A DNA stretch of 43,314 bases, taken from an uncultured Lachnospiraceae bacterium. GTDB lineage: Bacteria > Bacillota > Clostridia > Lachnospirales > Lachnospiraceae. Every line of letters starts with the position of its first letter. The stretch's first letter is position 1. Shown here in pieces: positions 33,726 through 43,222 of the stretch. A program made the position numbers and the translations under genes. The notes below the pieces were generated by a model. That model had not been told where the DNA came from. It did no database searches and was given only the letters and a program-made list of their open reading frames with translations. The stretch covers positions 1 to 43,314 of the forward strand of contig CAMJPM010000015.1 of NCBI GenBank assembly GCA_946407725.1, in the 5' to 3' direction.

Positions 33726-34289
33726 ATGAGGGTAATAGCGGGAAGCGCCAGAAGGCTTAGACTAAAGACACTGGACGGTATGGAGACCAGGCCCACCCAG
33801 GATATCATAAAAGAAACCCTGTTCAATGTTATCCAGAACGAGATCGGAGGCTCCAGATTTTTAGATCTCTTTTCCGGAAGCGGAGCCATAGGGATAGAAG
33901 CCCTCTCCAGAGGGGCGTCGGAAGCCTTTTTTGTTGAAAATAACAGAAAGGCCGTGCGCATCATAGAAGAAAATCTGGAGTTTACAAAGCTTAAGGACAG
34001 GGCCCGGGTCATCACTGCTGATGTAATGGTGGCCTTAAACCAGATTGAAGGAAAGGGAAAATTTGATATAATTCATATGGATCCTCCCTATGAATCGGGA
34101 CTGGATAAAAACGTGCTGGAATATCTTTTAAGATCCGAGATTGCGGACAGCGAGACACTGATAATCATTGAGGCTTCGGTAAAAACCGATTATTCCGATC
34201 TTTTCGAAATGGGTTACAGGATTGAGAAAGAAAAGATCTATAAACATAACCGTCATCTGTTTTTGAATAAATACAGGGGGATATTGTAA
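33726..34289 (+). CDS. rsmD: 16S rRNA (guanine966-N2)-methyltransferase
   Basis: A 187-residue SAM-dependent methyltransferase. The N-terminus [13 protein letters not shown], the SAM-binding [20 protein letters not shown] and the catalytic DPPY (about 120) fit RsmD, which methylates G966 of 16S rRNA. Its pairing with coaD two bases downstream is a classic arrangement across Firmicutes and strengthens the call. Confidence 0.95.
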   Translation: MRVIAGSARRLRLKTLDGMETRPTQDIIKETLFNVIQNEIGGSRFLDLFSGSGAIGIEALSRGASEAFFVENNRKAVRIIEENLEFTKLKDRARVITADVMVALNQIEGKGKFDIIHMDPPYESGLDKNVLEYLLRSEIADSETLIIIEASVKTDYSDLFEMGYRIEKEKIYKHNRHLFLNKYRGIL

Positions 34290-34291
34290 AA

Positions 34292-34777
34292 ATGGGCAAG
34301 GCTATCTATCCCGGCTCCTTTGATCCGGTGACGAAGGGACATCTGGATATCATCAAAAGAGCTGCTAAAATGTTTGATTCCCTTACTGTGAGCGTGCTCA
34401 ACAATAAAGAAAAAAGTCCGTTGTTTTCTGTTGATGAACGTGTTAATATGTTACGCAAAGCCTGTAAGGATATTCCGAATGTGGTAATAGATTCCTTTTC
34501 GGGACTTACGGCGTCCTATGCGGAAAAAACCGGAACGGACGTGGTGATCAGGGGACTAAGGGCTATTACGGACTTTGAGTACGAGCTTCAGATGGCTCAG
34601 ACAAACCGTAAGATCCTGCCCAGTCTGGATACGGTTTTTCTCACCACAAGCCTGGAATACGCCTATCTGTCCTCATCCATTGTAAGGGAAGTCGCCTCCT
34701 ATGGTGGCGATATAAGTGAATTTGTAACCCCTGAGGTGGCGGAAGCGGTATATGAGAAGTTTTCCGTGGGGAAATAA
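34292..34777 (+). CDS. coaD: Phosphopantetheine adenylyltransferase
   Basis: Transfers AMP from ATP to 4'-phosphopantetheine in coenzyme A synthesis. 161 residues, of usual length. The nucleotidyltransferase signature [12 protein letters not shown] lies at about 6-17, [14 protein letters not shown] in the middle and [14 protein letters not shown] toward the end. It follows rsmD after two bases. A 70-base gap with no clear terminator leads to the coiled-coil gene. Confidence 0.97.
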   Translation: MGKAIYPGSFDPVTKGHLDIIKRAAKMFDSLTVSVLNNKEKSPLFSVDERVNMLRKACKDIPNVVIDSFSGLTASYAEKTGTDVVIRGLRAITDFEYELQMAQTNRKILPSLDTVFLTTSLEYAYLSSSIVREVASYGGDISEFVTPEVAEAVYEKFSVGK

Positions 34778-34847
34778 GATTTATTAATATGAAATATGAG
34801 GGTGAAGCGGAGCTGCGCTTTCCAAAAATCATGTTGGAGATAAACAA

Positions 34848-35681
34848 ATGGTAAGTAAAATCGAACAGATAATCGAGGAAATGGAAGAGCTCATTGACAA
34901 CTGTAAATATGCTACCTTTTCCAGCACAAAGATCCTTGTGGACAAGGAAGAGATAGACGAGCTTTTACATGAGTTGAAGACACATACGCCTGATGAGATT
35001 ATGCGCTGTCAGAAGATCATCAGCAATAAGGAGGCAATTATACAGGACGCCTCCGTGAAAGCGGATGCACTGATCAAGCAGGCTCAGGCCTTCAGCGATC
35101 AGATGGTAAGCGAGCACCAGATACTGCAGCAGGCCTATGCCGAGGCCGGGAGCATAGTAAACAATGCGAAGCTTCAGGCACAGGAGATGTATACCAATGC
35201 AGATGCCCAGGCCCGTGAGATACAAAGCTCCGCCATGCAGTATACAGACGATACCCTTGCCTCCATTCAGGAAATACTGGTGGCCTCCATTCAGGAGTCC
35301 CAGGCCAATAATAATAATCTTATTTCATCTCTGTCACAGATACTTAGTGTGGTGAACGCAAACCGCGCGGAGCTCCACCCCGAAGAGGAGGAACTGGCGA
35401 GAACAGCAGCCATTGCCGAGAGGGCCGAGATGGAAAAACAGATGATGCTGGCAAATAATCCGGAAGCGGTTTCTGCCCCTGTGCCGGCTCCTGAACCTGT
35501 TCTTCGGGCAGAAGAGCCTGTGAAAGCGCCTGAACCGGCACCCGAACAGGTGAGCGCCACTGTTAAGGAGGAGGTTAAACCTGCTCCCGTTACTGAAGAG
35601 GTGAAGCCCGCCGGAAAGGCCATCGGCGGCGGGATAGTACGCGGAGGGTTCGCTAAATCCATACTTGAAAGAAAAGAATAA
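34848..35681 (+). CDS. Coiled-coil protein, DivIVA/SepIVA-like or ATPase-stalk-like
   Basis: 277 residues. Residues about 1-60 hold a helical head, about 65-205 are a long Ala/Gln-rich helix with an AxAxA pattern (for example AQEMYTNADAQAREI), and about 205-255 form a Pro/Glu/Ala-rich linker. The protein ends with a basic GGGIVRGGFAKSILERKE. Lachnospiraceae often have such a gene after coaD, commonly labelled ATPase or V-ATPase subunit H-like because of the helix. There is no ATP-binding motif. A role in cell-envelope growth or division, as for DivIVA-like proteins, is only inference. GGAGAT precedes ATG 34848. Confidence 0.7.
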   Translation: MVSKIEQIIEEMEELIDNCKYATFSSTKILVDKEEIDELLHELKTHTPDEIMRCQKIISNKEAIIQDASVKADALIKQAQAFSDQMVSEHQILQQAYAEAGSIVNNAKLQAQEMYTNADAQAREIQSSAMQYTDDTLASIQEILVASIQESQANNNNLISSLSQILSVVNANRAELHPEEEELARTAAIAERAEMEKQMMLANNPEAVSAPVPAPEPVLRAEEPVKAPEPAPEQVSATVKEEVKPAPVTEEVKPAGKAIGGGIVRGGFAKSILERKE

Positions 35682-35696
35682 AGGGGAAAACAGGAA

Positions 35697-37151
35697 ATGG
35701 GAGTGCTTTCGGAACTGGAACCGAAGCTGGTTTTTCAATATTTTGAAGAAATATGCGCAATTCCAAGAGGTTCACGCAATAATAAGGCAATATCGGATTA
35801 TCTCTGTGATTTTGCGAAAAAGAACGGCTTTAAGGCGGTACAGGACAATCTTTATAATGTGGTGATCTTTGTTCCTGCCTCTGAAGGTTATGAGGATAAA
35901 AAGGCAGTCATACTCCAGGGACATATGGATATGGTCTGCGAGAAGACATCTGATTCAAGACATGATTTCACCAGGGATCCACTGAATATTGCCGTAATGG
36001 ATGATGATATCTTTGCCAGGGGAACCACACTGGGCGGAGATGACGGCATAGCACTCTCGATCGCCATGGCGGCTGCCACGGATAAGGATGTAAAGCATCC
36101 GCCCCTGGAGCTTGTTTTTACTGTTGATGAGGAAATAGGCATGATCGGGGCAAAGGGTCTTGATGTATCCGATCTGAAGGCTGCTTATATGCTGAATCTG
36201 GATTCCGAGGAGGAGGGAGAGATAGTCACCAGCTCCGCAGGCGGTCTGGATGCTGTTATGTCGGTTCCCGTGAAATATAAGAAAATGTCCGGTGAAGAGT
36301 ATAAGATCATTATAAGCGGACTTACGGGAGGACATTCCGGTACAGAGATAGACAAATACCGCGCCAACGCCATTATCATCATGGGAAGGCTCCTGCATTT
36401 TTTAAAGGACAAAAAGGTGGATTTCCATATTTCCGGGCTTGACAGCGGACTTATGATCAATGCCATTCCCAGGGACGCTGACTGCGATGTGATTTTATCA
36501 GGTGAGGACAGGAATTCTTTTGAGGATCTCATAGCAGAATTCGAGAAAACAGTAAAAAATGAATACAGGGCCAATGAGCACAATATCATGATCTACTGTG
36601 ACTACAAGGGACATGCCGAAAGAGAGGTACTCTATAAAAAGCATGAGGACCGGGTGATCTTCCTCTTAAATACTGTTCCCGACGGTGTGCAGAGAATGAG
36701 CCAGGAGGAGGCCACAAAGGGACTGGTGGAGACCTCATTAAATAACGGTATCATGAGGCTTTCCGAAAAGAGGTTCTATTTAAGTACCTCCTTAAGAAGC
36801 TCCATTTCCTCCGCAAAGGCTGCTCTTTCCGATAAACTGAGGTATCTGACCGAGACCATAGGGGGAAGCTATGAGGAGAGCTCTGATTATCCCGCCTGGG
36901 AGTATAACGGGGATTCGACCCTCTTAAATACAGCAATAAAGGTATATAAGGCCCAGTACGGCCGGGATTGCATAGTAAAGGGTATACATGCCGGCATAGA
37001 ATGCGGGATATTCTATGATAAGATGCCGTCCCTGGATATCATCTCCATCGGACCCGATATGAAGGGTGTCCACACTCCCCAGGAAAAGCTGAGTGTCAGC
37101 TCTGTGGAGAGGACCTGGAAATTCATAAAGGGAATACTTGAGGAATTGTAA
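35697..37151 (+). CDS. pepD: Aminoacyl-histidine (Xaa-His) dipeptidase, M20 family
   Basis: Zinc dipeptidase (PepD, M20C) that cleaves Xaa-His and related dipeptides in the cytoplasm. 484 residues, of usual length. Metal-binding and catalytic segments: QGHMDMV (His, first catalytic Asp), GGDDGIA, DEEIGMIGAKG, NLDSEE and a C-terminal GIHAGIECG. The family's dimerisation domain lies at about 190-390. It starts 15 bases after the coiled-coil gene, with GGGGAAAACAGGAA before ATG 35697, and is followed by a strong terminator, so it likely ends the parE-to-pepD transcript. Confidence 0.95.
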   Translation: MGVLSELEPKLVFQYFEEICAIPRGSRNNKAISDYLCDFAKKNGFKAVQDNLYNVVIFVPASEGYEDKKAVILQGHMDMVCEKTSDSRHDFTRDPLNIAVMDDDIFARGTTLGGDDGIALSIAMAAATDKDVKHPPLELVFTVDEEIGMIGAKGLDVSDLKAAYMLNLDSEEEGEIVTSSAGGLDAVMSVPVKYKKMSGEEYKIIISGLTGGHSGTEIDKYRANAIIIMGRLLHFLKDKKVDFHISGLDSGLMINAIPRDADCDVILSGEDRNSFEDLIAEFEKTVKNEYRANEHNIMIYCDYKGHAEREVLYKKHEDRVIFLLNTVPDGVQRMSQEEATKGLVETSLNNGIMRLSEKRFYLSTSLRSSISSAKAALSDKLRYLTETIGGSYEESSDYPAWEYNGDSTLLNTAIKVYKAQYGRDCIVKGIHAGIECGIFYDKMPSLDIISIGPDMKGVHTPQEKLSVSSVERTWKFIKGILEEL

Positions 37152-37174
37152 ATATCAAAGAGTTTAACACTAAT

Positions 37175-37206
37175 GTCCGGCAGGCTTTAAGCCCGCCGGA
37201 TTTTTG
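37175..37206 (+). terminator. Rho-independent terminator after pepD
   Basis: TCCGGC-AGGC-TTTAA-GCCC-GCCGGA (37176-37200) followed by TTTTT. It ends the long parE-to-pepD gene run. The remaining 150 bases to the next gene are AT-rich and hold only the promoter candidate at 37269. Confidence 0.92.
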
Positions 37207-37268
37207 TATACATTAAAGGTTATGGCCGTTAACACCTTGTTTTTTAAAATATTTATGATATTATACCC

Positions 37269-37298
37269 TTGATTCAATATAAGTATAAGGTTTATATC
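37269..37298 (+). promoter_or_regulatory. Candidate promoter of the VanW gene
   Basis: TTGATT (37269-37274), 17- or 18-base spacer, TTATAT or TATATC (37292-37298). It lies about 60 bases before ATG 37356. By consensus only. Confidence 0.45.
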
Positions 37299-37355
37299 TG
37301 TTCGGAAAAAGAGTACTGAACAGAGTTCAGGTTTTTAGTTGTTTTGGAGCGAGTC

Positions 37356-38870
37356 ATGAAAAAATCGTTACTGTTGGTCATGTGCCTGCTGCCCTTCTCC
37401 TTTCTGTTTACGGGCTGCAGTGATTTTCTGGTGGGAATCGATGACCTGCCATCGAATTCGGAAATACGGGAGGAGACGGTAAAAGAGGTTGTTCCCGCAG
37501 GAGCAATTCCCGGAAACATCTATCTTGACATATCTGCCGTAACCCCGGTTAACCCCGTGATCAATCTCCACGGGATGACAAGGGAAGAAGCGGAAAACAG
37601 GATAAAGGGTTCCTATGATTTTTCGCTTAAGGTAAAGAATAACGATCCGGAACTCCGGGAATCTGAAGAGTCTGCATCATTAAGGGATGAAATCCTGTCC
37701 GGGAACGTGATAACGGCTAAGGACAGCTTTGACCTGCCGGATATCATTACGGAGAACCTGGACAAGGTTCTTGACCGGATCTATTCGGAACACCTGCACG
37801 ACGGGAGTGATACGGAGGAGAGTTATGCGCTGGAGCTTCCCTTAAGCGAATACGCTGAAAAATATGCCCTTCTTATACATGACGCCTGGAGCAGGGAGGG
37901 AGCCTATAACCTCATGACAGCCTACGATAAAGAGAGCGGAGAGTTCATCTTTGAAGGTGCGCATGACGGGTACGAGGTTGATTCCAATGCTCTTAAGGAG
38001 GACATAGAAGCGGCCTTTGAAGAGAGGGATTTTTCCCGGGAGATCGGTTCCACAGGGTTTAATGTAACGGTTTCAGCTGATGCCATAAAGGAACAGTACA
38101 GGGAGCTGTCTTCATTTGAGACCCATACCACCAATGTGGCAGTAAGGAACAAAAACGTATCCCTTGCTGCAGACGCGGTAAACGGAACGGTGGTACTTCC
38201 GGGAGAGGAATTTTCCTACAATGAGACTGTAGGACAGAGGACCAGAGCCAAGGGCTACGGCGAAGCAGGAGCCTATTTTAACGGTGCGGTGGTGCAGGAA
38301 GTGGGCGGCGGAGTCTGCCAGGTGTCCACTACTCTTTATAATGCCATTTTCCGGGCAGGGATAAGGAGTACCGAGCGTACAAGCCACACCTTTGCTCCCA
38401 GCTATGTGACTCCGGGACTGGACGCCACAGTATCCTGGGGAGGACCGGATTATAAATTCGTGAATAATTCACCCTATCCCGTAGGGCTTAAGGCCCACTA
38501 TGAGAACAGGAAGATAAAGGTGTCTGTCTACGGAGTGCCGTTACTTCCCGAGGGCGTGACCTGGGATCTTGTGGCAAATAAGACCGCAACCCTGGGAGTA
38601 CCTTCACCGGTTTATATCACCTCAGGAAAGGCGGAATCCGGTTCCGCAGGAAGTATCTGGGAAGCCTACAAGGTGGTATATAAGGACGGGGAGGAGACAG
38701 CCCGTGTATTTGACCATAAGTCAAAGTATGTGGGACATACGCCCCGTGTATACGCAAATCCGGTGGCTCCGGTACCGGACGGCGTTACACCGGAGGAGTA
38801 CAATGCGCTTTTGCAGATTATGGCAGCCCAGACGGCACAACAGCTCCAGCAGCAGACAGTGGTGCAGTAG
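37356..38870 (+). CDS. VanW-family lipoprotein with PG-binding-4 domain
   Basis: About 504 residues from ATG 37356, which has GGAG at 37346-37349; the TTG at 37344 lacks its own RBS. The signal ends in the lipobox FTGC (Cys about 21), so it is a membrane-tethered lipoprotein. A peptidoglycan-binding-4 type domain (about 155-260) precedes a VanW domain (about 275-410) with PGEEFSYNETVGQRT, GGGVCQVSTTLYNA and SHTFAPSYVTPG. The C-terminus is Gln-rich. VanW proteins are found in glycopeptide-resistance clusters but mostly occur, as here, as stand-alone envelope proteins of unknown activity. The final codons lie in a 35-bp tandem repeat. Confidence 0.9.
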   Translation: MKKSLLLVMCLLPFSFLFTGCSDFLVGIDDLPSNSEIREETVKEVVPAGAIPGNIYLDISAVTPVNPVINLHGMTREEAENRIKGSYDFSLKVKNNDPELRESEESASLRDEILSGNVITAKDSFDLPDIITENLDKVLDRIYSEHLHDGSDTEESYALELPLSEYAEKYALLIHDAWSREGAYNLMTAYDKESGEFIFEGAHDGYEVDSNALKEDIEAAFEERDFSREIGSTGFNVTVSADAIKEQYRELSSFETHTTNVAVRNKNVSLAADAVNGTVVLPGEEFSYNETVGQRTRAKGYGEAGAYFNGAVVQEVGGGVCQVSTTLYNAIFRAGIRSTERTSHTFAPSYVTPGLDATVSWGGPDYKFVNNSPYPVGLKAHYENRKIKVSVYGVPLLPEGVTWDLVANKTATLGVPSPVYITSGKAESGSAGSIWEAYKVVYKDGEETARVFDHKSKYVGHTPRVYANPVAPVPDGVTPEEYNALLQIMAAQTAQQLQQQTVVQ

Positions 38871-38972
38871 GCATAAGTCCCGGCGGATCCTCTGCGGTGC
38901 GGCAGGCATAAGTCCCGGCGGCTTCTCTGCGGTGCAGCAGGCGTAAGGCCCGGCGGCTTCTGACAGCGCAGT
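38862..38972 (+). repeat. 35-bp GC-rich tandem repeat, three units, overlapping the VanW stop
   Basis: Units at 38862-38896, 38897-38931 and 38932 to about 38972 share GTGCRGYAGGC, TAAGTCCCGGCGG and TCTGCG; the third is more divergent. The first unit supplies the last two codons (Val, Gln) and stop of the VanW gene. The block fills most of the 142-base gap before the phosphodiesterase gene and contains CCGG-rich short palindromes. No gene is seen in it. Confidence 0.85.
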
Positions 38973-39012
38973 AACAAAAAAAGAATACAGAATATCCAGC
39001 GGAGGTATACCC

Positions 39013-42000
39013 ATGGCATTGCAGGAATACAAGGCAATCGAGTTCAAGACCGACTTCATCCTGAACGGCATTTCTTCCATGCCCGGAGGCTTTTTTATCT
39101 ACAGGGCCGATTATGACAAAGAGGAGATACTTTACGCCAATAAAGCCCTGCTGCAGTTATTCGAGTGCGAGACCCCGGAAGAGTTTATGGAACTCACCGG
39201 AGGCTCTTTTAAGGGTCTGGTCTATGAAGATGATTATATGCTGATCGAAGACAGCATAAAAGATCAGATAGAAACAAATGAGACCAAATTTGACCAGGTA
39301 AATTACAGGATAAGGACCAGAACCGGCCAGATAAAGTATATTGAGGACTTCGGAAGCTTCGTTATCGATCCCGATGAAGGTCCTCTTTTCTATGTTTTCA
39401 TATCAGATCCTCAGGACAACATCGATCCTGTAACCGGGCTTCCCAACAGAAAGATATTTTTCCAGACAGTTGAAAATACACTTGGCCGCATAGGAAAGGA
39501 TAAAAAACCTGTAATAGTAGCCTTTGACTTAAGCGGCATGAGGGGCTTTAACTCAAAATACGGGTTTAAGGAGGGAGACCGGCTTCTCCGTACATTCGGG
39601 GAAATCCTTAAGGACTATTTCGGAAACGATCTCTGTTCCCGTTTCGGGGAGGATCATTTCTGCGCATACTGTGACGTGGGCGGTGTGGAGGATCTGCTGA
39701 GTGAAATAGTTGACAGCTTTCAGAATAACCGTGACGGCCGTACGCTTCCGGTAAAGATAGGCATAACCGGCTGCGAGGAGGGTATCAACCTCTATGACCT
39801 ATATGAAAGAGCCAGGCTTGCCTGCCAGACCCAGAAGGATTTCTACGGCTCCAGCATTGGCTATTATGATGACACCATGGCAAAGGATTTCGCTAAAAAC
39901 GAATATCTTTTAAGTCATCTCGATGAAGCCATACAAAACGAACGGATAAAGGTATATATCCAGCCTGTGATCAGGTCTTTAACGGGACAGGTTTGCTCCG
40001 CCGAAGCACTGACACGCTGGATAGACCCGGAGTATGGTTTTATTTCCCCGGGAGAATTCATACCTCTTCTTGAAAAGACCGGCCTTTCCTATAAGGTTGA
40101 CAGCTATATGATAAAAAAGGTGGCAGAGATCCTCCACGGAGAGATAAAGGAAGGCCGAAATCCCGTTCCTGTATCGGTCAATATCTCCAGGACGGATTTT
40201 ATGTACTGCGATCCCGTACAGGTGGTGGTGGAAGCGCTGGATGCCTACAATTTAAGCAGATCCCTTATGTGCGTTGAGATTACGGAGAGCGCATTCATGG
40301 ACCATCCCGATGCCATAAAGGACGCCATAGACCGGTTCCACTTTGAGGGAATAGAGGTCTGGATGGACGACTTCGGAAGCGGTTTTTCCTCCTTAAACGT
40401 CCTTAAGGATTTCAATTTTGACGAGATAAAGATAGACATGGTCTTTCTCCGGAATTTCGACGACAAGTCCAGGATAATCGTTACAAAGGCTGTACAGATG
40501 GCCAAGGAGCTTGGTATACATACCCTGGCGGAGGGCGTGGAAACCATAGAGCATGTGGAATTCCTAAAGAGTATCGGCTGCGAAAAAATACAGGGCTTCT
40601 ACTACGCAAAGCCAATGTCCTATGATGAACAGATGGAAAACCTGAAGGAAAAGGGCTTTGAATTTGAGAGCAAGGAAACTGCCTCGGTATACGAGAAGAC
40701 AGGTCTTGTAAACCTGGCCACCAGCCGTTCCAGAGCGCTGTTTTTCTATAAAAACGGGAATTTTAAGCTTATCTTCTCAAACGGACAATACATAAAGGCC
40801 CTTGAAAAGGCCGGTGTAACCGGAAATGATCTTCTCGAGCAGAACATGAATAACAGAAATTCCGTAATAAGCCAGAAGTTCAGGGAGCTGGCGGAAAAGG
40901 CCATTAAAAGCAAAGGTAATGAGGTCATGACCTTTGCGGTGAATGATGTTTTTTTCCACTGTTATTTTAAGGATGTGGCGGATTCCAGATCCGGCAGCAT
41001 GATCCTCGCATCCATTGACAGGACTGCGTTTGAAAAGCAGGAGCTTAGCCGGGAGATGGATGATGTCTTCAGAAATCTGGGCTCCATGTATGACAGCATA
41101 TATGTTATCGACCTGGAAAAGGACACCAGGACTGTTATATCTACAAACCTCTTAAATGAGAAGGTGGGGGATGTGGTAAAGGGGCTTAAGGATTTTTATT
41201 CCTCCTATCACACAAGGGATGTATATCCCGAGGACTTTGCGCGTTGGAGGGATTTCTTTGACAACGAGGATACAAGCCGGGTCTTTAATACAGAGGGCAG
41301 GGGCATATTTGCGGATGCCCTGCGTATAAAACACCATGACGGAAACTATTCCTGGATTGATTTTACCGTGATACGGGTACCGGGTTCTGACGGGAAACGC
41401 TTCCTCGTCTGTGTGCGCCCCTCTGTTCTTGAATTCAGGACTGACCTGGCGGTTTCCGATAACATTACCGCTGATGATACGGCACTGGAGCTGGGACTTT
41501 TAAGATCACTGTTAAAGGGATCAAATATCCGATTTTTCTGGAAGGATAAGAAAAGGAGGTTCCTGGGGGCAAGCGATGAATTTTTAAGATACTTCGGTTT
41601 TTCGTCTCCGGAGAACATAATCGGAAAAACGGATGAGGAAATGGAGTGGCATTTAAGGGACGAACATTTCAGGGACGATGAGGACAGGGTCGTAAACAGG
41701 GGAGATATCATAAGAAATGCCCTTGGAAAGGTACTTATAGACGGCGTTCCCCACAGTATTTCCGCCACTAAATTCCCTGTATATATTAACGGAAAAATAG
41801 TCGGACTCATGGGTTATTTCCTGGATATAGACCTGGATATAGAATCCGAGAGCAGCCTGTTCCAGGGAACTCTCATCGATCCCCTGACCGGGCTTATGAA
41901 TGTATACGGGCAGATGGGAGCACTTATAGAGCTTTACGACAATTATTTAAGCCACGCCCAGGATTTTGCCTATATATCCATCGAAATAACCAGCTATAAG

Positions 42001-42327
42001 GAGCTTATCTCAGATTTCGGCAGTGAGGTGGCGGAGGATCTGGTTCGGCTTATTTCCACAAAGATCTTGAATTCCTTCGGCCCCAATGTGGTGATCTCCC
42101 GTATCTACGGCGGAAACTTTGGGATCTGTATAAAAAATGCCACCTGGGAAAAGGCTGATATGAACGCTGAAAAGTGTGCACACATAATAAGGGGCATAAA
42201 GGAAATAGACAACAGGCAGTGCAATCTCCATGTGATCTACGGTATAGCCATGGGAAGTGAATGCAATTCCATACAGGAAGTGACGGAGACAGCCAGAAGG
42301 CGCTCGAAAGGGCTCCCTTTGGAATAA
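39013..42327 (+). CDS. PAS / GGDEF-like / EAL phosphodiesterase with extra PAS and GGDEF-like domains
   Basis: 1104 residues, cytoplasmic, no membrane segment. Order: PAS (about 10-125), degenerate GGDEF domain (RFGEDHF near 210), EAL domain (about 298-545), two PAS-like regions (about 575-830 and 840-945), and a C-terminal degenerate GGDEF (IYGGNF near 1033). EAL catalytic residues look intact: AEALTR, SVNISRTDF, EITESA, MDDFGSGFSS, KIDMVF, LAEGVET and QGFYYAKP. So it should hydrolyse c-di-GMP, and both GGDEF copies look inactive. A GCGGAGG RBS precedes ATG 39013. The EAL domain in the middle rather than at the end is atypical. Confidence 0.92.
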   Translation: MALQEYKAIEFKTDFILNGISSMPGGFFIYRADYDKEEILYANKALLQLFECETPEEFMELTGGSFKGLVYEDDYMLIEDSIKDQIETNETKFDQVNYRIRTRTGQIKYIEDFGSFVIDPDEGPLFYVFISDPQDNIDPVTGLPNRKIFFQTVENTLGRIGKDKKPVIVAFDLSGMRGFNSKYGFKEGDRLLRTFGEILKDYFGNDLCSRFGEDHFCAYCDVGGVEDLLSEIVDSFQNNRDGRTLPVKIGITGCEEGINLYDLYERARLACQTQKDFYGSSIGYYDDTMAKDFAKNEYLLSHLDEAIQNERIKVYIQPVIRSLTGQVCSAEALTRWIDPEYGFISPGEFIPLLEKTGLSYKVDSYMIKKVAEILHGEIKEGRNPVPVSVNISRTDFMYCDPVQVVVEALDAYNLSRSLMCVEITESAFMDHPDAIKDAIDRFHFEGIEVWMDDFGSGFSSLNVLKDFNFDEIKIDMVFLRNFDDKSRIIVTKAVQMAKELGIHTLAEGVETIEHVEFLKSIGCEKIQGFYYAKPMSYDEQMENLKEKGFEFESKETASVYEKTGLVNLATSRSRALFFYKNGNFKLIFSNGQYIKALEKAGVTGNDLLEQNMNNRNSVISQKFRELAEKAIKSKGNEVMTFAVNDVFFHCYFKDVADSRSGSMILASIDRTAFEKQELSREMDDVFRNLGSMYDSIYVIDLEKDTRTVISTNLLNEKVGDVVKGLKDFYSSYHTRDVYPEDFARWRDFFDNEDTSRVFNTEGRGIFADALRIKHHDGNYSWIDFTVIRVPGSDGKRFLVCVRPSVLEFRTDLAVSDNITADDTALELGLLRSLLKGSNIRFFWKDKKRRFLGASDEFLRYFGFSSPENIIGKTDEEMEWHLRDEHFRDDEDRVVNRGDIIRNALGKVLIDGVPHSISATKFPVYINGKIVGLMGYFLDIDLDIESESSLFQGTLIDPLTGLMNVYGQMGALIELYDNYLSHAQDFAYISIEITSYKELISDFGSEVAEDLVRLISTKILNSFGPNVVISRIYGGNFGICIKNATWEKADMNAEKCAHIIRGIKEIDNRQCNLHVIYGIAMGSECNSIQEVTETARRRSKGLPLE

Positions 42328-42353
42328 GGATCTGTTCATAAGGAGATGAGAAA

Positions 42354-43190
42354 ATGATAAAGACCGTGACCATTGACGATATGTTCGGTATTTCAAACCT
42401 TATCTGTGAGCAGAAATACCGGCCTGATCTCAAAAGATACAGGGCTTTGAATATTTACCGGGGCATGCCGAATTCGGATTTTAAGATAATCACCTCCCTG
42501 CAGCGGATATGCAAGGACAAGCGGAAGCTTTTAGAGCCCACCATTCTCTCGAATTTCACAAAATACGCGGCACTTGAGGATCCCTCTATTGAGACCTCTG
42601 TCTGGAGACAGATGATACTGGGACAGCACCACGGACTGCCCACCAGGCTTCTGGACTGGTCCTTTTCACCCTTAACAAGCTTACATTTCGCCACCAGCGA
42701 GAACAATCTTGACAATATGGATAAGCATGACTGCATGGTCTGGCGCATAGACGTGGATGAAATGCATGAGAGGCTTCCGGAAAAATACCAGGAAATCATG
42801 AGAAAGGAACAGACCACCGTATTCTCCTTAAAAATGCTTCAGGAGGCCTGCAGGGACCAGAAGGAATATGATGAGGATATGAAGGGGGAGACCATGGTGA
42901 TAGTGGAGCCTCCCTCCATTGAGCCCAGGATAATAAACCAGTACTCCTTCTTTTCCATTATGCCCATAGACCTTGAGGATATGGAGGAGTTCCTTGATAA
43001 ATATACTGAAAAAACAGTCAGATTTATCATAAAAAAGGAGATCCGCTGGCAGGTCAGGGATCTTCTGGACCAGCTGAATATCAGCGAGAGGATAGTCTAT
43101 CCCGGTCTTGACGGCCTTTCCGAGTGGCTTGCCAGGCACTATTACGTAAAAGGTGAAATGTCCGGTGGACATTTCACGGGCACGTATTGA
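42354..43190 (+). CDS. FRG-domain protein
   Basis: 278 residues. The FRG signature is clear: an NIYRGMPNSDFKIITSLQR segment (about 34-50) and GQHHGLPTRLLDWSFSPLTS (about 86-105), followed by ALHFATS-like residues. FRG proteins are often found near defence or mobile genes and their activity is unresolved. Here the neighbours are not defence genes. AAGGAGATGAG is a strong RBS for ATG 42354, 26 bases after the phosphodiesterase stop. The last dozen codons (GEMSGGHFTGTY) are encoded by a perfect hairpin of repeat family C, so the original C-terminus may have been replaced. Confidence 0.88.
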   Translation: MIKTVTIDDMFGISNLICEQKYRPDLKRYRALNIYRGMPNSDFKIITSLQRICKDKRKLLEPTILSNFTKYAALEDPSIETSVWRQMILGQHHGLPTRLLDWSFSPLTSLHFATSENNLDNMDKHDCMVWRIDVDEMHERLPEKYQEIMRKEQTTVFSLKMLQEACRDQKEYDEDMKGETMVIVEPPSIEPRIINQYSFFSIMPIDLEDMEEFLDKYTEKTVRFIIKKEIRWQVRDLLDQLNISERIVYPGLDGLSEWLARHYYVKGEMSGGHFTGTY

Positions 43191-43222
43191 CGCGCTGAGC
43201 GCGTCAGTGCCCCGTACAAAAT
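43153..43222. repeat. Family C hairpin repeat over the end of the FRG gene
   Basis: GTGAAATGTCC-GGT-GGACATTTCAC (43153-43177) is a perfect 11-bp stem inside the coding sequence. A nested pair follows: GGGCAC with GTGCCC around TGACGCGC-TGA-GCGCGTCA (43188-43206), which contains the stop codon. CAGTGCCCCGTACAAAAT ends it and also follows cdd at about 26763-26780. Confidence 0.8.

Noticed and set aside
38569-38946. 125-aa plus-strand ORF at the VanW end
   Set aside because: It is an out-of-frame reading of the VanW gene and the 35-bp repeats, and its composition is unlike a protein.
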